Positions 55,684 to 64,000 of a stretch of 64,000 nt of DNA are shown here, piece after piece (the first letter of the stretch is position 1; each line of letters opens with the position of its first letter). This DNA comes from Bacteroidota bacterium. Its GTDB lineage: Bacteria; Bacteroidota; Bacteroidia; Bacteroidales; B39-G9. The notes beneath the pieces were generated by a model, which saw only the letters and a program-made list of their open reading frames with translations, ran no database searches and was not told the origin of the DNA. A program made the position numbers and the translations under genes. The stretch lies in NCBI GenBank assembly GCA_015222055.1, contig JADFUR010000019.1:1-64000 (forward strand), written 5' to 3'.

Positions 55684-57198
55684 ATGAAAAAAATTGCATT
55701 ATTAATTCTTGCATCATTCTTTAGTTTGTTTTTATATTCACAAGAGAATAAGACATATAAAAATCTTATTGATGCTTTAAGAGAACCCACAAAAGTATAC
55801 AAACTCGACATCTCAGATAAAGGCTTGCCAAGTACAAGTCTTAAAAACATTGAGAAACTAGTAAACCTAAAAAATTTAAATTTATCAGGTAACAGAATTA
55901 CTGAGATACCTCCTGTTTTGGGACAGTTAAAAAATTTGGAGACGCTTAATCTTTCAAGAAATTTAATTAGCGGTTTGGCTCCGGAGATATGGACATTATC
56001 AAAACTAAAAAGACTCGACATTTCGATTAATCAACTGAGTAAAATCTCACCAGAAATAACTAAGTTAAAAAATTTAGTTTGTTTAAATTTATCAGACAAT
56101 GAAATAGAAGGTGTCCCTTTTGAAATAAGTAAGCTAACAAATTTGGTAAATTTAGATTTAAGCAGTAATAAAATTCACTCGCTAAATATTGAGATTAACA
56201 AATTCGTTAATTTAGAAATCCTTAACTTAAATAATAATGGGCTAACCGAAATTCCTGAAAATATTGGTGCGTTAAAAAAATTAAAAATACTGCACCTAAA
56301 TAAAAACTTAATAAAAAAAATCCCCTCAAGTATTGGGAATCTTAATAATTTAAACGAACTGCTTTTAAATAATAATTTACTTACAAGCTTGCCTGACGAG
56401 ATTAAAAATTTGGTAAATATTTCAAAATTAACATTGCACAATAATAATTTAATATCGCTGCCCTCGGGTATTGGCAATTTGATAAAAATTACAACCCTTA
56501 ATTTATCTCCAAACAAGCTTAGCACTTTACCTTTAGAGATTGGTAATCTTAAAAATTTATCATGTTTAAATCTATCAATAAACAAACTAACAAAACTACC
56601 ATCAAGCATTGGTGATTTAACAAATTTAGAGAACTTAAATTTATCAAAAAATCAATTGACAAAAATACCTTCTAAGATTGGGGAGTTAACGAATATTGAC
56701 ACTTTGAATTTATCAGACAATAAAATCACAAGTCTGCCAGCCGAAATAGGAAAGCTCAAAAATTTAAAAAATATTGAATTATCTCCTAATAATATTAGAA
56801 CATTACCTGAGGAATTTTTTCAGTTAAAAAATATTACTACGCTTAATTTATCAGATAATAATATAAATACATTGTCGTCAGGAATAGGAAAAATGTCAGG
56901 CTTAACGACACTTGATTTGTCGAAAAACGATCTGATTAACCTTCCTGTAGAGATAGGAAATTTAAAGAAACTGGTTAGTTTAGATGCTTCAAGAAATCAA
57001 TTAAATTCACTGCCTGCCGAAATAGGCGAGCTTAATAATTTAAAAACCCTAACTGTTAATAAAAATCAGTTGACTGCCTTTCCTCAAGAGATTGGGAAGT
57101 TGACAAAACTTAAAAAAATTTATTTAAAAGATAACAACATAAGCACAAAGCAATTAAAAAAACTTCAAAAGTTATTACCTAAGTGTAAATTAAAATAA
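55684..57198 (+). CDS. Secreted leucine-rich repeat protein (19 repeats)
   Basis: 504 residues. Signal peptide (to about LYSQ), a short cap, then 19 tandem 23-residue leucine-rich repeats (about 56-490; consensus L.NL..LNLS.N.LT.LP.EIG.), closest to the Internalin/Ras-suppressor (SDS22-like) type. No C-terminal sorting domain or membrane anchor. Likely a secreted or surface binding protein; ligand unknown. A strong bidirectional hairpin follows. Confidence 0.85.
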   Translation: MKKIALLILASFFSLFLYSQENKTYKNLIDALREPTKVYKLDISDKGLPSTSLKNIEKLVNLKNLNLSGNRITEIPPVLGQLKNLETLNLSRNLISGLAPEIWTLSKLKRLDISINQLSKISPEITKLKNLVCLNLSDNEIEGVPFEISKLTNLVNLDLSSNKIHSLNIEINKFVNLEILNLNNNGLTEIPENIGALKKLKILHLNKNLIKKIPSSIGNLNNLNELLLNNNLLTSLPDEIKNLVNISKLTLHNNNLISLPSGIGNLIKITTLNLSPNKLSTLPLEIGNLKNLSCLNLSINKLTKLPSSIGDLTNLENLNLSKNQLTKIPSKIGELTNIDTLNLSDNKITSLPAEIGKLKNLKNIELSPNNIRTLPEEFFQLKNITTLNLSDNNINTLSSGIGKMSGLTTLDLSKNDLINLPVEIGNLKKLVSLDASRNQLNSLPAEIGELNNLKTLTVNKNQLTAFPQEIGKLTKLKKIYLKDNNISTKQLKKLQKLLPKCKLK

Positions 57199-57220
57199 TT
57201 TTGATTGTGTTTAATAAAAA

Positions 57221-57246
57221 ATGACATATCTTTCAAGATATGTCAT
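57221..57246. terminator. Bidirectional intrinsic terminator
   Basis: Perfect 12-bp stem ATGACATATCTT/AAGATATGTCAT with a two-base loop and an A-run on the left and T-run on the right. It ends both the LRR gene (+) and the lpxK gene (-). Confidence 0.88.
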
Positions 57247-57273
57247 TTTTATTATAATATTGAGATTGGTATA

Positions 57274-58344
57274 TTATATTCTCATTTTGTTAAAATTTTC
57301 GATAAAATCAACAATTCTTTTATTGAACTTATCGCCTTCATTATTTAAAAATTCAATCTCAATTGGCAAATAAAATAAAGGAAGCTTCGAAAAGGAATCT
57401 GCATTTTTTAATTCGCCTAATCGCATTGCATCTTTTTCAGTAGTAATTATTATCTTCTTTTCATTTTTTATTTTTCCAAACTCTTTAATAATCTTTTCAA
57501 GATTTCGTTTAGAAAAAGAATGATGATCTCTAAAACCAATATGCTGTATGTTTTCTGAGAACTCGTTTAAATATTTACTTAATGGTTTAGAGTTTGCAAT
57601 ACCTGTAACTAATAAAAACGAATAATTTTCTTCTTTACATTTAATTAAAGACAAGGACATCTTATTATTGTAAACAGGCTTTAAATCTTTATATTTAATT
57701 TTCGTAAAAAACAGTTGCTGAAAAGGAAAAATATTTAAATTTTTTGAAAATATTCTTTTCTCAAGAGGGCTAATTAATTCGGGTGACTTAGAGACAATAA
57801 TAATATCGGCTCTTTTATGTTCATGGTAGCTTTCGCGAAGCCTCCCATATGGCAGTAAATTATCTTCAAAAATTGGTTTGTTATAATCTATAAGCAAAAT
57901 TGACAAACCCGGTTTTACATATCTGTGTTGAAAAGCATCGTCGAGAATTATTGCCGATGGTTTAATTTTTTTTACAATTTTTTTTATCCCATTTACTCTG
58001 TCAGCATCAACAGCAACTGTTATTTCTGGGAATTTTGATTTAATTTGTTTAGGTTCATCCCCAATTTTTTTAGCTGAAGATTTATCATCAGCTATTATAA
58101 ATCCTTTTGTTTTTCGTTTATAACCACGACTTAAAGTAGCAATATTAAATTGATCTTTTAAAAGAGAAATTAGATATTCTACATGAGGTGTTTTTCCTGT
58201 TCCTCCAACAGTAATATTCCCAACATTTATTACGGGCAATTCAAATTCATGAGAATTGATAAAATTATAATCAAAAAACCTGTTTCGGATTGATACAAAA
58301 AACCCATAAATAATAGAAAAGGGAAATAAAAGCCACTTAAACAT
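57274..58344 (-). CDS. lpxK: Tetraacyldisaccharide 4'-kinase LpxK
   Basis: Phosphorylates the 4' position of the lipid A precursor at the inner membrane. 356 residues with an N-terminal membrane-associated helix, the P-loop INVGNITVGGTGKTPH, LDDAFQHRYV (catalytic Asp region) and the late FRDHHSFS motif. It is 98 bp downstream of sppA, as often in this phylum. Complete. Confidence 0.95.
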   Translation of the reverse strand: MFKWLLFPFSIIYGFFVSIRNRFFDYNFINSHEFELPVINVGNITVGGTGKTPHVEYLISLLKDQFNIATLSRGYKRKTKGFIIADDKSSAKKIGDEPKQIKSKFPEITVAVDADRVNGIKKIVKKIKPSAIILDDAFQHRYVKPGLSILLIDYNKPIFEDNLLPYGRLRESYHEHKRADIIIVSKSPELISPLEKRIFSKNLNIFPFQQLFFTKIKYKDLKPVYNNKMSLSLIKCKEENYSFLLVTGIANSKPLSKYLNEFSENIQHIGFRDHHSFSKRNLEKIIKEFGKIKNEKKIIITTEKDAMRLGELKNADSFSKLPLFYLPIEIEFLNNEGDKFNKRIVDFIENFNKMRI

Positions 58345-58442
58345 ATTGAAATTTTAATTTTGAAATTAGAAATTTGCCTTCATTTTTGGAATATTTAATC
58401 CGGAAATAGAAGGCAAATTAAAAAAAATAAACATTCAAATTG

Positions 58443-60215
58443 TTAATGAATATCAATATCAAAAGGCATTCGAGCCTGACAACCATTAATTTTAGTCATC
58501 TCCTGAATTTTTTCATAATATTTGTATTCATTTCCCAATTTATTACTAATAATTGATGTTGCAACATCGCCTTTAAGTTGTTTCATTATTTGTGAAAAAG
58601 GGTCTGTTTGTTTAGGCAATGATACGATACGATATTTTTCAATATTTGCCTTCTCAGCAGCGATTTCAATTGCTTTGTTTAATCCGCCAAACACATCGAC
58701 TAAACCAAGTTCTTTAGCATTTTCTCCACTCCAAACTCTACCTTGACCAATTTTATCTACAGCTTCTTTTGTCATATTTCGACCATCAGCAACGTGAGAT
58801 ATAAAAGTATCATAAATATCTTCAACACTGGTTTGGATAATATCTCTTTCGGCACCTGTCATTCGGCGAGTCATAGATCCTAAATCAGAATAATTATTAG
58901 TCTTAACTCTGTCGACAGTTATTCCTAATTTATTTTTCAAAAATCTTTCTCCATTCCATAAAAGGCCAAACACTCCTATTGAGCCTGTAATGGTGTTAGG
59001 GCTGGCAACAATAGTATCGGCTGCACAAGAAATGTAATAACCACCAGAAGCAGCAACATTACCCATTGATGCAATAACCGGTTTCACTTTTTGTGTTAAA
59101 AAAACTTCACGCCAAATAACTTCAGAAGCTAATGCACTTCCTCCAGGTGAATTTACTCTTAAAACAACAGCTTTTATACTTTTGTCGAGACGAGCCTTAC
59201 GAATAGTATTAGATAATTTTTCAGAACCAATTGTTTTATCAGAACCTTTACCCATATTAATTTCACCACTAGCATAAATAACGGCTATTTTATTTTTTGC
59301 TAAATGTTTATATTTAGGCTTTTTAGGTACGTTTTGGTATTTAGCAAGAGAGATAAATTTTAATTTTTTAGTTTGTTTAATTTTAACTCTGTCTTTAAGT
59401 TCCGCAAGAATTTCATCTTTATACTTAATGCCATCAATAATTTTATATTTTAAAGCACTTTTTGGATTTCTTATTGTAAGATTATCTGCATATTTTGTTA
59501 AATCATCAATTGAAATATTTCGTTGTTCAGAAATGCCTTTTAAAAATTTATCCCATATTGAACCCATAAATGCATTATATTGCTCGCGATTTGCATCGCT
59601 CATTTTATCAAGCATATAAGGTTCAACAGCACTTTTAAATTTTCCGTGACGAATAATTTGGGGCTCAATATCAAGTTTTTTCAATGCTCCTTTAAAAAAC
59701 ATTAATTCTGCATGCAAGCCTTTTAGTTCAATAATTCCTTCCGGATTAAGGTAAATTGAATCGGATACAGTTGCCAAATAATAACTTGATTGGGTGTAGT
59801 AATCGGCATAACTGACAATAAATTTATTTGATTCTTTAAAATCAAGAAGAGCGTTTCTTATTTCCTCAACACTGGCAATTCCTGTATTTATAACTGTTAA
59901 ATCAAGATAAATGCCTTTAATGTTATCATCTGTTTTAGCAGCTTCAATATTTTTCAAAATATCGTCCAAGCCTAAAAAAGGATCAGCTTCAAATGCTTGA
60001 AAATTGAAATTTTCCATTGGGTTGGTTGATGCTCTGTCGACAATTTTTTTGTTTAATTTAACTTGAAGAATAGTGTTTGGTTTAATTTTCACGGTTTTAT
60101 CTTGGCCTGAAGATACAATACTTCCAACCACACCAAAAAATATTAACACTCCGATAAAAGAGACAAGAATTACACCTAGTATAGTTGCCAATGTGTATTT
60201 AAAAAAGCTTTTCAT
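58443..60215 (-). CDS. sppA: Signal peptide peptidase SppA (67K type)
   Basis: Inner-membrane serine protease that degrades cleaved signal peptides. 590 residues: one N-terminal transmembrane helix, then two S49 domains. The catalytic lysine lies in RHGKFKSAVEPY (about 195-205) and the catalytic serine in GGSALASEVIW (about 380); NVAASGGYYIS is conserved. First gene of the sppA-lpxK unit, divergent from folK. Confidence 0.95.
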   Translation of the reverse strand: MKSFFKYTLATILGVILVSFIGVLIFFGVVGSIVSSGQDKTVKIKPNTILQVKLNKKIVDRASTNPMENFNFQAFEADPFLGLDDILKNIEAAKTDDNIKGIYLDLTVINTGIASVEEIRNALLDFKESNKFIVSYADYYTQSSYYLATVSDSIYLNPEGIIELKGLHAELMFFKGALKKLDIEPQIIRHGKFKSAVEPYMLDKMSDANREQYNAFMGSIWDKFLKGISEQRNISIDDLTKYADNLTIRNPKSALKYKIIDGIKYKDEILAELKDRVKIKQTKKLKFISLAKYQNVPKKPKYKHLAKNKIAVIYASGEINMGKGSDKTIGSEKLSNTIRKARLDKSIKAVVLRVNSPGGSALASEVIWREVFLTQKVKPVIASMGNVAASGGYYISCAADTIVASPNTITGSIGVFGLLWNGERFLKNKLGITVDRVKTNNYSDLGSMTRRMTGAERDIIQTSVEDIYDTFISHVADGRNMTKEAVDKIGQGRVWSGENAKELGLVDVFGGLNKAIEIAAEKANIEKYRIVSLPKQTDPFSQIMKQLKGDVATSIISNKLGNEYKYYEKIQEMTKINGCQARMPFDIDIH

Positions 60216-60256
60216 GAGCGAATAATTTTTAAATTAATAATTTATTTATGTTTTTA

Positions 60257-60285
60257 CAAATTTAAGATGTTTATAGCAAAAACAA
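60257..60285 (-). promoter_or_regulatory. sppA promoter
   Basis: On the minus strand TTG (60285-60283), 18 bp, then TAAATTTG (60264-60257), 41 bp before the sppA ATG. Close to the TTTG-N19-21-TAnnTTTG consensus. Confidence 0.45.
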
Positions 60286-60348
60286 AATAATTTTATCCTT
60301 GAAAATTCAAAAAAAATATTGAATTTTGTATTTTCAAAAAATATCTAT

Positions 60349-60843
60349 ATGGCAAAAGTGTATTTACTTTTAGGAGGAAATTTGGGTGACCGTAATTATT
60401 ACATCCAGGAGTCCGAACAAATGATTGAATGTGAATTAGGGAAAATTACAACTAAGTCATCAATTTATGAAACTGAACCATGGGGTTTTCAAAACGAACA
60501 AAATTTTTATAATTGCGTTGTTCTCATTAATACCATTTATAAACCTCAAGAGTTGTTGAAAAAAATTCATGCTATTGAAAATAATTTGGGCAGAAAGAGA
60601 GGAAGCCAACAATATTCATCACGAACGGTAGATATAGATATTTTATTTTATGACAATATTATTTTGAACGAGGATAATTTAATAATTCCACATTCAAAAT
60701 TGCATAAAAGAAAATTTGTATTAGAGCCATTATGCGAAATAAATCCCGAATTTGTTCATCCGGTAATGAATGTTACATTAAATAATTTATTATTTAACTG
60801 TGAAGACAATCTTATTGTTAAAAAAATTGAAGCAAAAATCTGA
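60349..60843 (+). CDS. folK: 2-amino-4-hydroxy-6-hydroxymethyldihydropteridine diphosphokinase FolK
   Basis: Transfers pyrophosphate from ATP to the pterin in folate synthesis. 164 residues from MAKVYLLLGGNLGDR; a TTG start ten codons earlier has no support in homology. Motifs: LLLGGNLGDR, YETEPWGFQNEQNFYNCV, NNLGRKRG, and RTVDIDILFYD. Divergent from sppA. Confidence 0.96.
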   Translation: MAKVYLLLGGNLGDRNYYIQESEQMIECELGKITTKSSIYETEPWGFQNEQNFYNCVVLINTIYKPQELLKKIHAIENNLGRKRGSQQYSSRTVDIDILFYDNIILNEDNLIIPHSKLHKRKFVLEPLCEINPEFVHPVMNVTLNNLLFNCEDNLIVKKIEAKI

Positions 60844-60852
60844 AAATTAATT

Positions 60853-61332
60853 TTAATACAAATAAGCAACAAAAAAAGTCAACACAACAGACCATAATAC
60901 CACAGCTGATATTAAAAAAAATAAGGTTTTACTACAAAGAGTATAGTATTTTACAGCTATAAAAGTTCCTACTGGGATAGATAATATTATAGGTGTAATA
61001 ATTGAGAGCCCTAACAAACCATACTTCTGCTTAACTCTAATTACTCGTCGGTTCTTTTTAGAAAAAATATTTTTTTGCTTTAGTTTTCTTTTTGAATGAG
61101 GAATTACTTTTTTACAAAACAATTTTTCTCTTATTTTTTTAATCAAAAAATCGAATGCGATTGAAATTGGCTTTGTTAATAATGCAAATGCTAAAATTCC
61201 AATAGTACCACCCACAGAAGTTAAAGTAATCGTCTTAGCAATACTATGTTTGCATTGTAAAACAGAAAAAAAAGGAGATATCGCAAATTTAATACTCCCC
61301 AAAAAAATTATATATGTAATTTTATTAAACAT
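60853..61332 (-). CDS. Small integral membrane protein
   Basis: 159 residues with about four hydrophobic segments (about 5-25, 32-55, 105-125, 132-158) and a strongly basic loop between the second and third (about 60-100). KYGLLGLSIITPIILSIPVG resembles the small multidrug export/SNARE-associated-like family, but this is weak. The transport substrate is unknown. It is 8 bp downstream of upp and probably co-transcribed with it. Confidence 0.5.
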   Translation of the reverse strand: MFNKITYIIFLGSIKFAISPFFSVLQCKHSIAKTITLTSVGGTIGILAFALLTKPISIAFDFLIKKIREKLFCKKVIPHSKRKLKQKNIFSKKNRRVIRVKQKYGLLGLSIITPIILSIPVGTFIAVKYYTLCSKTLFFLISAVVLWSVVLTFFVAYLY

Positions 61333-61340
61333 TTGTGCAA

Positions 61341-61991
61341 TTATTCTTTATTGCCAAAAGCTAAATCGCCTGCATCACCAAGCCCAGGAACAATATAAGA
61401 TTTAACAGTAAGTTCTTGGTCAACAACTCCAACCCAAATTGAAACATCCTTACTAGGTAAATTTTTCTTAATATAATTAACTCCTTCATTACTGGCAATT
61501 ATTGATACAATATGAGTGTGTTTAGGGTTTCCTTTTTTCAACATAGCTTTATAAGCCAAAACCATTGAGGCTCCTGTCGCCAACATTGGATCAGAAATAA
61601 TTACAATTTTATCGTCAATAATTGGTCCGGTAATATATTCAAACTCTACATGAAAAGTTCCGTCTCCATCATATTTTCTGTAAGCAGATATAAAAGTGTT
61701 TTCAGCTTTATCAAAGTAGTTTAAAAGGCCTTTATGCAAAGGCAAACCTGCTCTCAAAACGGTTGACAAAACGGGCTGTTCGTTAATTAAGGGAACATCA
61801 GCAATGCCAAGAGGTGTGTGAATGGATTTGTTTGTATAACTTAATTCTTTACTTATTTCATAAGCAAATATTTCTCCAATTCGTTCAAGATTGCGTCTAA
61901 AACGCATACTGTCTTTTTGAATTTTTTCATCACGAAGTTCAGCTATAAACTGATTAAAAATTGAGTTGCTGTCGCCAAGAATTTTAATCAT
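61341..61991 (-). CDS. upp: Uracil phosphoribosyltransferase
   Basis: Salvages uracil to UMP with PRPP. 216 residues. The PRPP-binding motif is IIDDKIVIISDPMLATGASM in outline (ISDPMLATGAS); the N-terminal RRNLERIGEIFAYEISK and the C-terminal YIVPGLGDAGDLAFG uracil-binding loop are conserved. 15 bp after radC. Confidence 0.96.
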   Translation of the reverse strand: MIKILGDSNSIFNQFIAELRDEKIQKDSMRFRRNLERIGEIFAYEISKELSYTNKSIHTPLGIADVPLINEQPVLSTVLRAGLPLHKGLLNYFDKAENTFISAYRKYDGDGTFHVEFEYITGPIIDDKIVIISDPMLATGASMVLAYKAMLKKGNPKHTHIVSIIASNEGVNYIKKNLPSKDVSIWVGVVDQELTVKSYIVPGLGDAGDLAFGNKE

Positions 61992-62006
61992 CTTTAAAAA
62001 AATTGT

Positions 62007-62699
62007 TTAAATTAAATTTTTATCTGCAAAGCTAAAATATTTATCATCCGCAACAATAATATGGTCAAGAATTTTTATGTCAAAATATTCAGATGCCTTT
62101 ATTAATTTATCAGTAATTCTCTTATCATTGCTACTTGGAGTCATATTTCCTGATGGATGATTGTGGCATAATATTATTGAAGAAGCTAATTCATTTACTG
62201 CCAACTTTAAAATAATTTTCACATCAATCACAGTTCCAGAAACCCCTCCCTGACTAATTTTATGTTTTTCTATAACTTTATTTTGTCTGTTTAAACAAAG
62301 CACCCAAAATTCTTCGTAAGGCAGATCAGATAGAATAGCTTGAAAAATATTAAAAATATCTTTACTGTTGGTTATTTTAATTTTGCTTTCAGCTTCAACG
62401 AATTTTCGGCGTCTTCCTAATTCAAGTGCTGCAATAATTGCTATTGCTTTTGCGTCTCCAATACCATTAAACGATTTTAAATCGCTGATGGATAGCTTCC
62501 CTAGTTCGTTTAAATTATTTTTTACTTTTGAAAGGATGGCTTTAGATAAATCAACAGCGGTTATGTTTTTATTCCCTGAACCAATAAGAATTGCAATTAA
62601 TTCGGCATTACTAAGACTATTAATGCCTTTAGAGAGTAATTTTTCTCGAGGACGGTCGTCAATTGACCAATTCTTTATGCTTAAATTATTCTTTACCAA
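62007..62699 (-). CDS. radC: RadC/JAB-domain protein
   Basis: 230 residues. An N-terminal helix-hairpin-helix (about 20-90; PREKLLSKGINSLSNAELIAILIG and FNGIGDAKAIAI in outline) and a C-terminal JAB/MPN+ metalloprotease-like domain with HNHPSGNMTPSSND (metal-binding histidines and Asp). The role in repair named by the symbol is disputed; the biochemical function is unknown. Upstream of upp. Confidence 0.92.
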   Translation of the reverse strand: MVKNNLSIKNWSIDDRPREKLLSKGINSLSNAELIAILIGSGNKNITAVDLSKAILSKVKNNLNELGKLSISDLKSFNGIGDAKAIAIIAALELGRRRKFVEAESKIKITNSKDIFNIFQAILSDLPYEEFWVLCLNRQNKVIEKHKISQGGVSGTVIDVKIILKLAVNELASSIILCHNHPSGNMTPSSNDKRITDKLIKASEYFDIKILDHIIVADDKYFSFADKNLI

Positions 62700-62722
62700 A
62701 CTTAATTTATTAGATATAAAAA

Positions 62723-62743
62723 AAGCCTTCGTAAAGAAGACTT
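62723..62743 (-). terminator. Intrinsic terminator of rpsT
   Basis: On the minus strand AAGTCTTC and GAAGGCTT pair over eight positions (one G-T) with a five-base loop, followed by seven Ts. It lies 20 bp after rpsT and before radC. Confidence 0.78.
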
Positions 62744-62763
62744 TTAAATTTTCTTAATAAAAA

Positions 62764-63015
62764 TTACAAGCTAGAAACATGCAAAGTCAAACTTGACTTT
62801 AAATTTGAAGCTTTATTCTTATGAATAATATTTCTTTTTGCAAGTTTGTCAAGTAGAGAAGCTACTTTTGGCAACAATTCTACTGCAACACTTTTATCCT
62901 CAGTTGTTTTTAATTTACTGATAGCATTTCTTGCTGTTTTTGCATAAAATTTATTATGCAATCTTCTTTTTTCGCTTTGACGAATTCTCTTTTCTGCTGA
63001 AATATGATTTGCCAT
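62764..63015 (-). CDS. rpsT: 30S ribosomal protein S20
   Basis: Binds 16S rRNA in the 30S body. 83 residues, typically short and basic: MANHISAEKRIRQSEKRRLHNK at the start in outline, AKTARNAISKL, and HKNKASNLKSSL at the end. tRNA-Glu stands 30 bp upstream, same strand, and a terminator follows. Confidence 0.97.
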   Translation of the reverse strand: MANHISAEKRIRQSEKRRLHNKFYAKTARNAISKLKTTEDKSVAVELLPKVASLLDKLAKRNIIHKNKASNLKSSLTLHVSSL

Positions 63016-63045
63016 ATTATTAAAAATATTATTTATTAAAAATTG

Positions 63046-63117
63046 TAGTCCGGCGGGGAATCGAACCCCGGTTACCAGGATGAAAACCTGGCGTCCTAAC
63101 CCCTAGACGATCGGACC
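63046..63117 (-). tRNA. tRNA-Glu (anticodon TTC)
   Basis: Cloverleaf on the minus strand: acceptor GGTCCGA with CCGGACT (one A-C mismatch at position 7-66), anticodon stem CCAGG/CCTGG around TTTTCAT, T stem CGGGG/CCCCG around TTCGATT. CCA not encoded. Confidence 0.94.
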
Positions 63118-63205
63118 ATTATTAATTGTAATCGGTTTGCAAAAGTAACACATTTTTCTTTTTTTCAAAACATTTTCCAAAAAAAATTACACAAAAATGT
63201 AAAAT

Positions 63206-64000
63206 TTAATCATTTTTCTTTTCAGAGAGCAGATTAATTAGCATTTTAAGCTGATTATTAGTCCCTAAAACAAAAATCTTATCTTTTTTTGATAACTTCA
63301 TTTTGTGAGATGGGTTAAAAATAAAATTTCCTACTCCTGTTTTTATTCCAACAATATTAGCCCCAGAGACATTTCTTATCCCTAACTCACCTATTGTTTT
63401 GTTTATAAATTTTTTTAGAATGTTTTCACATGAAAATTCTTCAAGATTAACATCATCCTTACTTTGTAAAAGCATTTTATCAAGAAACTCTACAATATCA
63501 GGCTGAGCGACTAATTTTGCCATGTGTCTTCCTCCAATTAAATCAGGCATTACAACAAAATTTGCTCCTGCTTTTTTTAATTTTGAGTTTGAACTAATAT
63601 TAGATGCTCTGCTTACTATTTTTATAGATGAATTTATTTGACGAGCAGTTAAAACTACATATAAATTGTCTGAATCAATCGGCAAAGTTGTTATTAATGC
63701 TTTTGCTTTTTTAATATTGGCCAAAATAAGGGTGTCGTCTTCTGTTGCGTCGCCTTGAATAAAATGAGAGTTATCTCCTTGAAATTTTCCATTCAAACTT
63801 TCTTCTTTATCAATAATCACAAGGCTTTCGCCATGCTCAAGCAAATTGTTTGCTGCTTGTTTACCATTCCTTCCATAACCACATATTATAATATGATTAT
63901 TTCGTTGATTGTAATTATTCATTTTCTTTTTTAAAATATTTTTACTAAATTTATCAAAAATAAGAAAATTCTTATTAACAATATGTATAGACTCTTTAAA
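63206..64000 (-). CDS. RCK-domain potassium channel, cut at the window edge
   Basis: The recognisable part from MNNYN at 63922 holds a TrkA-N domain (HIIICGYGRNGKQ) and TrkA-C domain, closely resembling the channel at 44515-45528. The open frame continues upstream of that ATG to base 64000 without a stop, and its residues resemble the linker after the pore helices of the paralogue. So it is probably a full channel whose N-terminal pore lies beyond the window, though a soluble RCK protein starting at 63922 cannot be excluded. Partial. Confidence 0.85.
   Translation of the reverse strand, partial: FKESIHIVNKNFLIFDKFSKNILKKKMNNYNQRNNHIIICGYGRNGKQAANNLLEHGESLVIIDKEESLNGKFQGDNSHFIQGDATEDDTLILANIKKAKALITTLPIDSDNLYVVLTARQINSSIKIVSRASNISSNSKLKKAGANFVVMPDLIGGRHMAKLVAQPDIVEFLDKMLLQSKDDVNLEEFSCENILKKFINKTIGELGIRNVSGANIVGIKTGVGNFIFNPSHKMKLSKKDKIFVLGTNNQLKMLINLLSEKKND

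Overview
The window is about 30% G+C and reads as chromosome of a Bacteroidota bacterium, probably from the Bacteroidales/Marinilabiliales side of the phylum (the order is not certain). The evidence is family-level: ftsX, a DUF3098 gene, uppP, truB and queA in that order; purM-prfA-pyrF; a DUF2851 protein; a type III glutamine synthetase; a PorE-like OmpA/PD40 protein; and promoters with the TAnnTTTG -7 box instead of sigma-70 boxes. Shine-Dalgarno sites are weak and several genes start at TTG or GTG. There is no rRNA, CRISPR, prophage or intact insertion sequence.

Layout. 0-8 kb (+): metH and metF, the folate/B12 arm of methionine synthesis, then a pyruvate phosphate dikinase-like protein that lacks the C-terminal barrel. 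8-15.4 kb (-): pnp, rpsO, queA, truB, uppP, DUF3098, a NodB-fold-like lipoprotein and ftsX. 15.7-18.1 kb (+): an HD phosphohydrolase and lpxD. 18.1-24.1 kb (-): an accessory island with a decayed rloA/rloB (AbiL-like) pair, a DUF1016 nuclease, a Panacea toxin-antitoxin pair with a truncated toxin, and a YejK/NdpA-like protein. These are separated by imperfect direct repeats and one attC-like nested inverted repeat. 24.1-30.5 kb: an ABC-F ATPase, a metal-receptor protein, a LPP20-like secreted protein, tRNA-His, a flippase and a secreted orphan.

30.7-41.9 kb (-) looks like one long signalling operon, ending at an intrinsic terminator at 30649-30674: CheR, a degenerate CheR, CheB, a GAF membrane protein, a SiaA-like PP2C phosphatase with GAF and PAS domains, SiaB kinase, SiaC (DUF1987), a TerB/FHA-like/ABCG-type transporter, a lipoprotein and a small secreted protein. 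No chemoreceptor, CheA, CheW or CheY is present. This combination of a Sia partner switch, a CheB/CheR pair and an exporter is the best candidate for a poorly described system here.

42-50 kb (-) is housekeeping: an EEP-family phosphodiesterase, folA, thyA, a RCK potassium channel, DUF2851, pyrF, prfA and purM. 50-64 kb: the PorE-like protein, glnN, a small TPR-like protein, a 19-repeat LRR protein, lpxK, sppA, folK, a small membrane protein, upp, radC, rpsT, tRNA-Glu, and a second RCK protein cut by the window edge.

Together the genes cover one-carbon metabolism (metH, metF, folA, folK, thyA), nucleotide salvage and synthesis (upp, pyrF, purM), lipid A (lpxD, lpxK), undecaprenyl phosphate recycling and division (uppP, ftsX), and translation (rpsO, rpsT, prfA, truB, queA and two tRNAs).
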